Part shown: piece after piece, positions 40,142 through 48,287 of the stretch | Numbering within the stretch: the first letter of the stretch is position 1 | Layout: each line of letters starts with the position of its first letter | Assembly (NCBI GenBank): GCA_900771995.1 | Contig: CAAGQC010000109.1 | Location: 1-64,000 of the forward strand | Reading direction: 5' to 3' | DNA from: Lachnospiraceae bacterium | GTDB taxonomy: Bacteria; Bacillota; Clostridia; Lachnospirales; Lachnospiraceae | DNA: 64,000 bases | Notes under the pieces: generated by a model | What the model was told of the DNA's origin: nothing | Seen by the model: only the letters and a program-made list of their open reading frames with translations | Databases searched by the model: none | Made by a program: the position numbers and the translations under genes

Positions 40142-41620
40142 TTAGTCGTCTACGATTTCTGTCTCCTGTGCAGCCGCTGCCGCTCTGGCATTCAATGCTG
40201 CTGCCACGTTTTTCACATGATCAATATTAGCTGTGCCGATGGCTGCCATGATCTCCTCATACGCCTGCGGATCTGCTGTTGCAGTTCCTACGGTAGCGCT
40301 GCGGGGCACCATCTTGTAGTTACTGCTGTTGACCTGCTCTCTGCTGACCTCTACACCATTTTCCAGCGTGATCTTCCACAGTCTTGCCTTGTAGCCGATA
40401 TGTGCACTCTCAGTCACAATATAACCAATGGGCTGTCCGGCATCCGCATAGATCTGATCTGCAGGAGGAGTGATGGTTTCCAATACTTCACTTTCATAAC
40501 GGACCGAATGTCCGGCATCTCTGGTCTCTTTGCCATAGATGTTGAAAGTGATCTGCTTGTCATGAGTATAACCTTCAATATAAATCGGATAATCCGTATT
40601 ATTTACGAACTTGAAGTCCTTGCCGGAGCTCTCCGCGATAGCTGCATCTGCGGAAGGATCCACATAGGATACGATCATGGAGTGGTTGTAACGCTCCGTC
40701 ACTTCCAGTTCAGACAGTAATACTGCATTATATAACGTCGTGGACACCTGACAGATTCCTCCGCCCAGACTGTCTACCACCTTACCGCTGACATAGGAAC
40801 CGGCCATGTAATAACCGTTTGCCTCGGAAAAAGGAGATACTGTCTTGTAAGTGGAGAATTCCTCTCCGGGATATAAAGTCGTTCCGTTGATCAGATTACA
40901 GCCGTTGGTCACATTGGCACTTCTGGCGGAACCGGACGTCTTAAACGATGTTGTAAAGCTTCCCAGCACATCCGTTACCTGTGCCAGTTCCTCGGCGCTG
41001 CCCTTCGGCTCAGCCACCACGATCTCCAAAGGGATACTGCAAGGCTCATGATCCCATTCTTCCGTCAGATAATCATACACAGTGTCAATGGATTTCTCCA
41101 CATCCAGCACATAACCTGTCTGGCCCTGTACCACCGTGAATTTGCCGCCCTCTCTCTTCAGAGAGACATTGATGGCTTCCTGATCGTATTTGGTACATCT
41201 GGTCAGCAGATCGTTGATCGCCTGCAGATCAAAATCCAGTTCCATCGGATATACATAATTCTCATGCTGCAGATCCATCAGGATCTTATAACGCTCAATC
41301 ACATTTCCGTGGGTTCCCAGCTCCAGCGCTTCCTGCACCAGTTCCGGATTCTTCCAGGTCACGCCCAGATCTCCGGCCGTGGTGGTCACCTGATGATCGT
41401 TGGCCGCGATCAGCGTGATCTCTACCTCGTTCAGGCTCTCCACATGCTCTTCGATGGCCGCCGTGGCCTCTTCTGCCGTCATTCCGGACAGTTCCACATC
41501 CCCGGCATAGATTCCTGTCTTAATGGTGTCCTCTGTCTTCGCCTGCACTGTCATGCCGAACAGCAATGTCAGTGACAACAGTAAAACACCCTGCATTCCC
41601 TTACGATACATTTTTTTCAT
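40142..41620 (-). CDS. VanW-family protein with peptidoglycan-binding-like domains
   Basis: This 492-residue exported protein starts at MKKMYRKG and has a signal peptide (GMQGVLLLSLTLLFGMTVQA). Two YoaR/PG_binding_4-like domains follow (AGDVELSGMTAEEATAAIEE; VVQGQTGYVLDVEKSIDTVY). The VanW domain reads NVTNGCNLINGTTLYPGEEF and GGGICQVSTTLYNAVLLSEL, ending in a G5/3D-like tail (EVLETITPPADQIYADAGQP). VanW proteins are associated with the cell wall of Firmicutes; their reaction is unproven. It heads an operon 10 bp before the PurM-like gene. Confidence 0.85.
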   Translation of the reverse strand: MKKMYRKGMQGVLLLSLTLLFGMTVQAKTEDTIKTGIYAGDVELSGMTAEEATAAIEEHVESLNEVEITLIAANDHQVTTTAGDLGVTWKNPELVQEALELGTHGNVIERYKILMDLQHENYVYPMELDFDLQAINDLLTRCTKYDQEAINVSLKREGGKFTVVQGQTGYVLDVEKSIDTVYDYLTEEWDHEPCSIPLEIVVAEPKGSAEELAQVTDVLGSFTTSFKTSGSARSANVTNGCNLINGTTLYPGEEFSTYKTVSPFSEANGYYMAGSYVSGKVVDSLGGGICQVSTTLYNAVLLSELEVTERYNHSMIVSYVDPSADAAIAESSGKDFKFVNNTDYPIYIEGYTHDKQITFNIYGKETRDAGHSVRYESEVLETITPPADQIYADAGQPIGYIVTESAHIGYKARLWKITLENGVEVSREQVNSSNYKMVPRSATVGTATADPQAYEEIMAAIGTANIDHVKNVAAALNARAAAAAQETEIVDD

Positions 41621-41676
41621 AATACTTCTATGGCCCTCATTTCCCGGTTCCATCTACCATTCCGGCTACAGTTGAA

Positions 41677-41784
41677 TTAGTAGAAAATAGATGTTATAGT
41701 AGGTACGATCATAGCGATTACGAGCAGCACGATAATGGCTGCGGAGATCCGCTGTTTTGTCTTTTTATTATTCATATTAAACAT
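41677..41784 (-). CDS. 35-residue single-TM small protein
   Basis: ATG at 41784 follows GGAGG at eight bases. The product has a short basic N-terminus (NNKKTKQRIS) and one TM helix (AAIIVLLVIAMIVPTITSIF), ending in Tyr and TAA. It lies directly upstream of the VanW gene on the same strand. The good ribosome site, charge distribution and complete hydrophobic helix argue that it is real. The function is unknown. Confidence 0.72.
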   Translation of the reverse strand: MFNMNNKKTKQRISAAIIVLLVIAMIVPTITSIFY

Positions 41785-41841
41785 GGCTTAACCTCCGTAA
41801 ATACTTCAAAAAATGGCTTTTGTTCTGAAAGGATATTATAT

Positions 41842-42492
41842 ATGAGTTTAAAGTTTTTGGCAAGTCTAATCATATTTGTTGTCTTTGTGTATACTATTCT
41901 CATCGTAGCGCAGAATACCAGGCGCCAGCGTGTCATCGCCGAGAAAAAAGAGCGGGAATTCTGGGATCGGGAGAAAAGAGCCAACTCCGTCCGCAAAAAA
42001 TCCCTCGACGGCCTGGATTATGTGAAGATTCCTCTGGATAAGCTTCCCATGGGTGTCCTGCCGGAAGATGAGAAAGTCCGGGAATATACGGAACTTTTGA
42101 CCTATCTGTCCACACAGCCCATCGTAAATCTCACGGGATATACCAATACGGATCTGAAACTGGAATACGGTACCGCCAACATCACACCCCTGTCCCAGTA
42201 CGATCAGAATTACACCACGCTGGTGCGTACCCTGCAGCAATGGGCGGATCTTCTGTGGAAAGCGGATCTTACCGGGGAAGCCGAAACGGTTCTGGCCTAC
42301 GCTGTTTCTATTGGCACAGATGTCAGCCATACTTACTACGCACTGGCAAAAATCTATGCGGGCCGGGCAGAATATGACAAGATTGCCGATCTGATCCATC
42401 AGGCGGAAGGCTTGCGTTCCGCGCTGCGGGGATCTATCGTCCGTACTTTGCAAGAATCTTATCCACAAGCCTCCCGGCCTCACTGCGGGTAA
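41842..42492 (+). CDS. Membrane-anchored helical protein of unknown function
   Basis: This 216-residue protein has an N-terminal TM anchor (FLASLIIFVVFVYTILIVAQ), a charged Arg/Lys/Glu coiled segment (RRQRVIAEKKEREFWDREKR) and a C-terminal helical region reminiscent of tetratricopeptide pairs (AETVLAYAVSIGTDVSHTYY; KIYAGRAEYDKIADLI). AAAGGA precedes the start. Its last 59 bases overlap the end of the convergent exonuclease gene, so mutual antisense effects are possible. I do not recognise a named family. Confidence 0.75.
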   Translation: MSLKFLASLIIFVVFVYTILIVAQNTRRQRVIAEKKEREFWDREKRANSVRKKSLDGLDYVKIPLDKLPMGVLPEDEKVREYTELLTYLSTQPIVNLTGYTNTDLKLEYGTANITPLSQYDQNYTTLVRTLQQWADLLWKADLTGEAETVLAYAVSIGTDVSHTYYALAKIYAGRAEYDKIADLIHQAEGLRSALRGSIVRTLQESYPQASRPHCG

Positions 42493-43180
42493 GCTTTTCC
42501 ACATCGGCCTCCAAGGTTATCTTATGCTGCTCCAGCAGACGATATAACCGCTCTTTCTGTGGTTTCGTCGCCGGAGTATCTCTTTTTACCTGAAAATGTA
42601 ACGGTTTCGGAGCGAACAATGTATTCTTCGCGGTCTTCCCGTCCGATTCCGTCAATGCCTGTTCCCCGTTTTCTTCCTCATAAAACAGTTCCGCCAGCTT
42701 CCGGAACAGCCGGTCCGTGGCTTTCGCATCCTCCAGCGCCCTGTGGGCATGATGCGGGATCTCATAATACCGGCACAGATATTCCAGATTGCGATGGGGC
42801 AGATCCGGCAGATATTTCCGGGCAATCTGCAAAGTGTCCACCGCGGATCTCTCAAAGGTCAGCTTTCTGTCCACCGCCGCTTTTTTTAAAAAGGAATAAT
42901 CAAATAAAATGCTATGGCCCAACAACGGGAAATCTCCCATAAACTCCAGAAGCTTCGGGAACACCTCGTCCAGTTCCGGTGCCTCCGCAAGATCCTCGTC
43001 CCGGATCCCCGTCAGTTCCGTGATCCGCTCTTCCAGCTTCCGTCCCGGGTTCACAAAGGTGGAAAACTCTTCCCTGATCTCTCCACGTTCCACCAGGATA
43101 GCTCCGATCTCTATGATCCGGTCTCGTTTGGGATTCAATCCGGTGGTCTCCAGATCTATACTGACATATGTGTCATACAT
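42434..43180 (-). CDS. DEDDh 3'-5' exonuclease, DnaQ/PolC-epsilon type
   Basis: This 248-residue cytoplasmic nuclease has Exo I VSIDLETTGLNP, Exo II GHSILFDYSFLKKA and Exo III HHAHRALEDAKATDRLF, so all acidic residues and the His are present. After the ~175-residue exonuclease domain there is a linker and a C-terminal helical segment (KPQKERLYRLLEQHKITLEA) seen in Clostridial stand-alone versions. It likely trims DNA or small nucleic acids in repair rather than serving as the replicative proofreader. GGAG upstream selects MYDTYVSID as start. Confidence 0.9.
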   Translation of the reverse strand: MYDTYVSIDLETTGLNPKRDRIIEIGAILVERGEIREEFSTFVNPGRKLEERITELTGIRDEDLAEAPELDEVFPKLLEFMGDFPLLGHSILFDYSFLKKAAVDRKLTFERSAVDTLQIARKYLPDLPHRNLEYLCRYYEIPHHAHRALEDAKATDRLFRKLAELFYEEENGEQALTESDGKTAKNTLFAPKPLHFQVKRDTPATKPQKERLYRLLEQHKITLEADVEKLTRSEAGRLVDKILAKYGR

Positions 43181-43227
43181 ACTATTCTCCATTCTGTCAC
43201 TGCAGGATTTCTCAGCAGTTCTTGTTC

Positions 43228-45042
43228 TCAGGAATCCTCCGGATCCTGTACCGGCTTTTCGATCACCTGTACCATTGCCTCATAATTCAACGGGTTCCGC
43301 TCCTGATAATCAAACAGCATATAATGAGGCTCCGGATACCGGAACGGTTCCATGTGTGTCATTCTGCTCAACTGTTTCCAGTCATACTCTCCATAAGCCG
43401 GAAGATAGCGGCGCTCCTGTTCCTCCGTCTGATAAAAACGGCGGATATCCTGTTTTTCCTCTTCTGTGATCTCTGCGGCAAAGCCCGGTCTGCTCTTCAA
43501 ATTCTCCCGCAGATACATATCGTAGGTCAGAAGTTCTCTGTAAATCTCTCGGTTGTCCGGATCCTTAAGCGCCGCGAACTCCAACAGAATCTGATAGCGG
43601 TAGGCTCTGGCCGGACTGTTGGTAAAATATCCCTGCTCCTGGTAATAATCCGCCAGCGCCTCATACAGGGCAAAGGGGCCGGGAAATACTTTTTCCAGAA
43701 CCGGCAGGGTATGAGTAAACTGCCCGCTGTTGTAATACAGCTCCACCATCTCTTCGATCCGTTTCAGTCTCCGGATCTCTCCATAGCTGACCCAGTTGGT
43801 ATACAAAACTTCATAAGGAGGCTGTTCCAGATAACGAATGCCGTATTTTTCTGCATTTTCATGCATATCGGATCCCTTCAATACTTTCAGAAAGCCCAGC
43901 TGCAGCTGTTCCGGCTGCATTCCGTAGACCCGGTCAAAGGATCTGCCAAAGCTCGTATAATCCTCATAGGGCAGTCCGGCGATCAGATCCAGATGCTGAT
44001 GGATATTCTGTCCACGGTGGATGGCTGCCACGATTTTCTCCAGCCTGTCCACATCCATGACCCGGTGGATGGCCCGGATAGTCTCCGGATTCGTAGACTG
44101 CACACCAATCTCCAGCTGTGCCAGTCCCGGACGGAAGCGGTTCAGCAGAGCAATCTCTTCTTCCCGCAAAATATCGGCGGAAATCTCGAAATGGAAGTTG
44201 GTGACACCGTTGTCATGTTCATAAATATACCGCCAGATTTCCATGGCATGTTTATGGTCGCAGTTAAAAGTACGATCAATAAACTTCACCTGTTTCACGT
44301 TCTGATCCAGAAAAAACTGAAGTTCCCTCTTTACGACACTTATGTCACGTAGTCTCACCTTCTTATCTATGGAGGACAGGCAATAGCTGCACCGGTAAGG
44401 ACAGCCTCTGCTGGTCTCATAATAGATAATACGATTCGTAAAAGGCACCATATCCTCATAGAGAAAAGGAAGTGTAGTCAGATCCGTCAGTTCTCGGGGT
44501 GCCGTATAACCGGAGGCAAGACACAGGCCGGGGATCTGTCCAAAACGCTCTCCCACAGACTTTCCTGCAACCGTTCCCGTTCGATCTGCTGCCTGCTGTT
44601 CTATGCTGTCGGGTTCGGGTTGCTGTTCGGACTGTCCGGTGCTTTCTGCTTCCCGCACATATTGGTCCAGTACCTCCCGGAAGGTGACTTCTCCTTCTCC
44701 CACCATGATTCCGGTAACCTGAGGGAACTCGCTTAAAAGCCCCGGCCCGTCATAGGTGACCTCCGGACCCCCCAGCCAGATCTCAGTATCCGGCAGGATC
44801 TTGGGCAGCTCCGTCAGGATCTCCCGGATCAGCTTCCAGTTCCAGATATAACAGGAGAAGCCAATCACTTCTGGCTGGCGTTTCCAGATTCCCTCCAGAA
44901 TACTTTCCAGAGACTCATTGATGGTGAACTCCGCCAGTTCCACATGCGGCTGTAATTTTCCCCCCACACAGGCCCGCAGGCTGTAAATGGCGGGATTGGA
45001 ATGTATGAATTTTGCATTAATAGCTGTTAATAAGAATTTCAT
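43228..45042 (-). CDS. Radical SAM protein with B12-binding domain, DUF4080 type
   Basis: This 604-residue enzyme has an N-terminal cobalamin-binding-like domain (HSNPAIYSLRACVGGKLQPH; EVIGFSCYIWNWKLI; EIWLGGPEVTYDGPGLL), the radical SAM core with RGCPYRCSYCLSS near residue 215 (CxxxCxxC binds 4Fe-4S) and a C-terminal DUF4080 region. It belongs to the BchE-like class, often methyl- or ring-modifying enzymes. The substrate is unknown. The start codon lies only six bases after a TATAAT box and has no ribosome site, suggesting a leaderless mRNA. Confidence 0.88.
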   Translation of the reverse strand: MKFLLTAINAKFIHSNPAIYSLRACVGGKLQPHVELAEFTINESLESILEGIWKRQPEVIGFSCYIWNWKLIREILTELPKILPDTEIWLGGPEVTYDGPGLLSEFPQVTGIMVGEGEVTFREVLDQYVREAESTGQSEQQPEPDSIEQQAADRTGTVAGKSVGERFGQIPGLCLASGYTAPRELTDLTTLPFLYEDMVPFTNRIIYYETSRGCPYRCSYCLSSIDKKVRLRDISVVKRELQFFLDQNVKQVKFIDRTFNCDHKHAMEIWRYIYEHDNGVTNFHFEISADILREEEIALLNRFRPGLAQLEIGVQSTNPETIRAIHRVMDVDRLEKIVAAIHRGQNIHQHLDLIAGLPYEDYTSFGRSFDRVYGMQPEQLQLGFLKVLKGSDMHENAEKYGIRYLEQPPYEVLYTNWVSYGEIRRLKRIEEMVELYYNSGQFTHTLPVLEKVFPGPFALYEALADYYQEQGYFTNSPARAYRYQILLEFAALKDPDNREIYRELLTYDMYLRENLKSRPGFAAEITEEEKQDIRRFYQTEEQERRYLPAYGEYDWKQLSRMTHMEPFRYPEPHYMLFDYQERNPLNYEAMVQVIEKPVQDPEDS

Positions 45043-45048
45043 GGGATT

Positions 45049-45078
45049 ATTATACTAAGAAAAAAGAATTGTGTCACC
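45049..45078 (-). promoter_or_regulatory. Promoter placed for leaderless transcription of the radical SAM gene
   Basis: On the minus strand GTGACA (45078-45073) and TATAAT (45054-45049) have an 18-bp spacer. The ATG follows the -10 box after six bases, where transcription would begin. The -35 lies inside the galT terminator stem. Confidence 0.5.
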
Positions 45079-45086
45079 ACAATTCC
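45061..45086 (-). terminator. Terminator of galKT
   Basis: GAATTGTG-gtga-CACAATTC is perfect on the minus strand and is followed by seven T. It lies about 45 bp past the galT stop. Confidence 0.88.
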
Positions 45087-45131
45087 TTTTCCTCGCAACA
45101 AATGTACAACAAACATTCAACAAAAATATAA

Positions 45132-46634
45132 TTATAAGCTCTTTACAAAACGGTCGAACGCCTTTTGGCCTTCCTCGGTTCTCTTGTAGACCCCGGCATC
45201 TTCCAGTACCTGCATGAATACCAGACCGATCTCTTTCTCCACAATGCCGTCGATATTCTCTGCGGTGATGGCATCGTATTTCGGGCGGAATTCGTCTACC
45301 CAGTCGGCATGCTTTGCCAGTTCTTCATCGGCTCTTAAGTCCTTACCGGCGAGGATTGCTTCCTTCAAATGTGCCATCTCACCTTTCAGGCGGGCGGGCA
45401 GTACTGCCAGACCCATGACCTCGATCAGACCGATATTCTCCTTCTTGATATGATGCAGCTTTGCATGGGGATGATATACACCCAGAGGATGTTCCTCGGT
45501 GGTGATATTGTTACGCAGCACCAGATCCAGTTCAAACTTTTCTCCACGCTTTCTGGCAATGGGAGTAATGGTATTGTGAGGCTCATTATCGGTATAGGCA
45601 TAGATAAATGCCTCTTCATCCGTATACTCTCTCCACTTGTTCAGGATCACGTCTGCCAGTGCTATAATACGATCGGTATCCGTACCGCTGAGACGGATCA
45701 CGGACATAGGCCATGCCACGATACCGGCATCCACATCTTCATATCCTGCTACGGAGAAGGTTCTCTCCACAGGGGCTTTCGCCATGGCGAACTCATAATG
45801 ACCGCCCTGGAAATGGTCATGGCTTAAAATGGAACCGCCTACAATGGGCAGATCCGCATTGGAACCTACAAAATAATGAGGGAACTGCTTTACAAAGTCA
45901 AACAGCTTACAGAAGGTCGCATGCTCGATCTTCATGGGTACGTGCTGAGAGTTAAATACGATGCAGTGCTCATTGTAATATACATACGGAGAATACTGGA
46001 ATCCCCACTGGCTGCCGTTGATGGTCACCGGAATGATGCGGTGGTTCTGGCGGGCAGGATGATTCACGCGGCCTGCATAGCCTTCATTCTCACGGCACAG
46101 CAGACATTTCGGATATCCAGCCTGTTTTGCCAGCTTCGCTGCGGCGATGGCCTTGGGATCCTTCTCCGGCTTGGACAGGTTGATGGTAATGTCCAGATCA
46201 CCGTATTTGGTGGGCGCTACCCATTTCATATCCTTGCAGATACGGTAGCGGCGGATATAGTCGGAATCTCTGCTTAATTTATAGTAATAGTCAGTAGCTG
46301 CCTCAGGAGATACCTGCTCGTACAGCTCATGGAAATGACGGATCACTTCACTGGGTCTGGGCATCAGCATGCTCATGATCTTCGTATCGAAAAGGTCACG
46401 GTATACCACGCTGTTCTCCCTGAGAATGCCTTTTTCGTACGCATAATCCAACATGCCCTTCAGAACCTCTTCCAGTTCGTCCTCACGCATGGTCACATTG
46501 TCGCGCGCTTCCAGTTCATCCAGTTCGAACAGTTCCAACAGACGGTTGGTCGTATAGATCACATCTTCCTCCGGAACCAGTCCTGTCTGTACTCCGTAGG
46601 ATACCAATTTGCGAATTAATACCTGAATATCCAT
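45132..46634 (-). CDS. galT: UDP-glucose:hexose-1-phosphate uridylyltransferase, type 2
   Basis: This 500-residue Leloir enzyme moves UMP from UDP-glucose to galactose-1-phosphate. Length and sequence fit the long Firmicutes (type 2) form, not the ~350-residue E. coli form. Visible motifs include NEGYAGRVNHPARQNHRIIP, the active-site SHDHFQGGHYEF (HxHxQ) and NNITTEEHPLGVYHPHAKLH. GGAGAAAAA sets MDIQVLIRKL as start. It follows galK by 72 bp in one operon that ends in a strong terminator. galE and galM are not in the window. Confidence 0.93.
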   Translation of the reverse strand: MDIQVLIRKLVSYGVQTGLVPEEDVIYTTNRLLELFELDELEARDNVTMREDELEEVLKGMLDYAYEKGILRENSVVYRDLFDTKIMSMLMPRPSEVIRHFHELYEQVSPEAATDYYYKLSRDSDYIRRYRICKDMKWVAPTKYGDLDITINLSKPEKDPKAIAAAKLAKQAGYPKCLLCRENEGYAGRVNHPARQNHRIIPVTINGSQWGFQYSPYVYYNEHCIVFNSQHVPMKIEHATFCKLFDFVKQFPHYFVGSNADLPIVGGSILSHDHFQGGHYEFAMAKAPVERTFSVAGYEDVDAGIVAWPMSVIRLSGTDTDRIIALADVILNKWREYTDEEAFIYAYTDNEPHNTITPIARKRGEKFELDLVLRNNITTEEHPLGVYHPHAKLHHIKKENIGLIEVMGLAVLPARLKGEMAHLKEAILAGKDLRADEELAKHADWVDEFRPKYDAITAENIDGIVEKEIGLVFMQVLEDAGVYKRTEEGQKAFDRFVKSL

Positions 46635-46706
46635 TTTTTCTCCATTCTGCCATGCCGGTGTTCCCGGCACAGCACTCACTCTCTCTTCTCGTCAGATCTT
46701 ACTTTC

Positions 46707-47876
46707 TTACAGGGTCTGGGGGCCGTCACCGATCTCTACTACATAGAAGTCTGCCGCATAACCGATCTTTTCCTTATATGCCTTGCCTACCTGATCGATA
46801 AAGGTATCAATTGCTTCATCCTTTACGATACTTACGGTACATCCGCCGAAACCGGCACCCGTCATACGGGATCCGATGACACCTTCTACCTTCCATGCTT
46901 CCTCTACCAGCGTATCCAGTTCGATACCGGTTACTTCATAATCATCCCGCAGGGATACATGAGACGCATTCATCAGTTCACCGAACAGCTTTACATCATT
47001 GTTCTTCAGCGCTTCTACTGCACGGATGGTTCTCTGGTTCTCATATACGGCATGCTTTGCACGCTTTCTGCGTACATCACTCTTGATAATGGACTTGAAC
47101 TTCTCGAAGGTCTCCTCATCCAGATCGCCCAGCGTCTTGATCTTCACTACCTGCTGCAGTTCTGCCAGTGCAGTCTCACACTCACTGCGGCGCTCATTGT
47201 ACTTGGAATCTCCCAGGCCTCTCTTTTTGTTGCTGCATGCGATAACGATCTTCGCATTCTCCAGATGGATCGGTGCATACTCATACTCCAGAGTTGCCGT
47301 ATCCAGGAAAATAGCGTTCTCCTTCTTACCCATGGCAATAGCAAACTGATCCATAATACCGCAGTTTACCTTGTTGTATTTGTTCTCGGAGAACTGTCCG
47401 ATCAGTGCCAGATCCTGATTGGTCACATCAAACCTGAAGAAATCTCTCAGAATGTAGCCGGTCAGCACTTCTACGGAAGCGGAAGAGGAAAGTCCGGAAC
47501 CGTTGGGGATATTACCGTTTAACAGCAGATCCATACCGGAGGTCACTTTCATGCCCTTCTCACCAAACGCCCAGATCACACCCTTCGGATAGTTCGTCCA
47601 GCCTGCTTCCTTGCTGGGTACCAAATCCTCCAGAGAAGACTCGATCACTCCCAGATGTGCGAAATTCATGGAATAGAAACGCAGCTTATTGTCATTTCTC
47701 TTTCTTGCCACGCCGTAAGTACCGATGGTCAGTGCGCAGGGAAATACATGTCCACCGTTATAGTCGGTATGTTCACCGATCAGATTCACACGCCCCGGTG
47801 CAAAATAAGCCTCAGCGCCTTCTGCATCTCCAAATACTTCTGCGAAAGTCTTCAGAATCGTCTCTTTCATTTCCAT
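46707..47876 (-). CDS. galK: Galactokinase
   Basis: This 389-residue GHMP kinase phosphorylates galactose at C1. It shows the galactose-binding signature GRVNLIGEHTDYNGGHVFPC near residue 28, the ATP loop NGSGLSSSASVEVLTGYILR near 130, the catalytic Asp region CGIMDQFAIAMGK and the third motif SRMTGAGFGGCTVSIV. AGGAG precedes ATG 47876. It is the first gene of galKT. The region upstream contains the tandem repeats that also follow leuA. Confidence 0.95.
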   Translation of the reverse strand: MEMKETILKTFAEVFGDAEGAEAYFAPGRVNLIGEHTDYNGGHVFPCALTIGTYGVARKRNDNKLRFYSMNFAHLGVIESSLEDLVPSKEAGWTNYPKGVIWAFGEKGMKVTSGMDLLLNGNIPNGSGLSSSASVEVLTGYILRDFFRFDVTNQDLALIGQFSENKYNKVNCGIMDQFAIAMGKKENAIFLDTATLEYEYAPIHLENAKIVIACSNKKRGLGDSKYNERRSECETALAELQQVVKIKTLGDLDEETFEKFKSIIKSDVRRKRAKHAVYENQRTIRAVEALKNNDVKLFGELMNASHVSLRDDYEVTGIELDTLVEEAWKVEGVIGSRMTGAGFGGCTVSIVKDEAIDTFIDQVGKAYKEKIGYAADFYVVEIGDGPQTL

Positions 47877-48067
47877 TTTCTACTCCTGTCTGCTTACGGT
47901 GTAAGCCCTTTACATTTATGTTTTATCACACCTGCTCCTCCGGCGGGTGCCGAAGTGCAATTTCTCTTGCTCTATGTTTTCATCATAATAGAAAAAAATA
48001 AACATTTCTACTGATTTATGTTTTTAAGAACTGTCAAAATGTTAAAAGCTACGAGCCATGCAAAGAC
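47877..48067. other. Upstream region of galK
   Basis: No gene is visible. On the minus strand it is AT-rich with TTGACA near 48035 and TATTATGATG near 47990, too far apart for a standard promoter pair, so the galK promoter cannot be placed with confidence. The tandem repeats begin at its distal end. Confidence 0.4.
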
Positions 48068-48119
48068 AAAAATAAAAACACGCCCTGGGAGCTTGCTCAC
48101 AGGACGTGTTTTTATTTTT
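48068..48119. terminator. 52-bp near-perfect palindrome, probable bidirectional terminator
   Basis: AAAAATAAAAACACG (48068-48082) and CGTGTTTTTATTTTT (48105-48119) pair perfectly. CCCTG/CAGG and GAGC/GCTC pair inside. A long stem with T runs on either strand suits a terminator for leuA read from the right and for any plus-strand readthrough. Confidence 0.7.
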
Positions 48120-48285
48120 GGATTTATACGGCGACAGCCGTACATTTGCAGGCACTTTAGTGTCTGCAAATGGGCATGGCAGACCTCTCTGGGAGCTTGC
48201 TCACAGGACGTGTTTTTATTTTTGATTTTATACGGCGACAGCCGTACATTTGCAGGCACTTTAGTGTCTGCGAATGGGCATGGCA
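48085..48285. repeat. Tandem duplication of a 97-bp structured unit after leuA
   Basis: Units 48085-48181 and 48189-48285 are identical except for three or four positions and are separated by seven bases. Each contains GAGC-tt-GCTC, the hairpin ACGGC-gaca-GCCGT and ATTTGCAGGCACTTTAGTGT with its partner CTGCAAAT. The left arm of the large palindrome is present only before unit 1. The second unit ends three bases before the leuA stop codon. Confidence 0.85.
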
Positions 48286-48287
48286 AT

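Noticed and set aside
43168..44352. 394-codon plus-strand ORF
   Set aside because: It lies wholly opposite the radical SAM gene and shows biased composition typical of antisense frames.
48085..48285. CRISPR array
   Set aside because: Only two units of 97 bp separated by seven bases, with no spacers and no cas genes.
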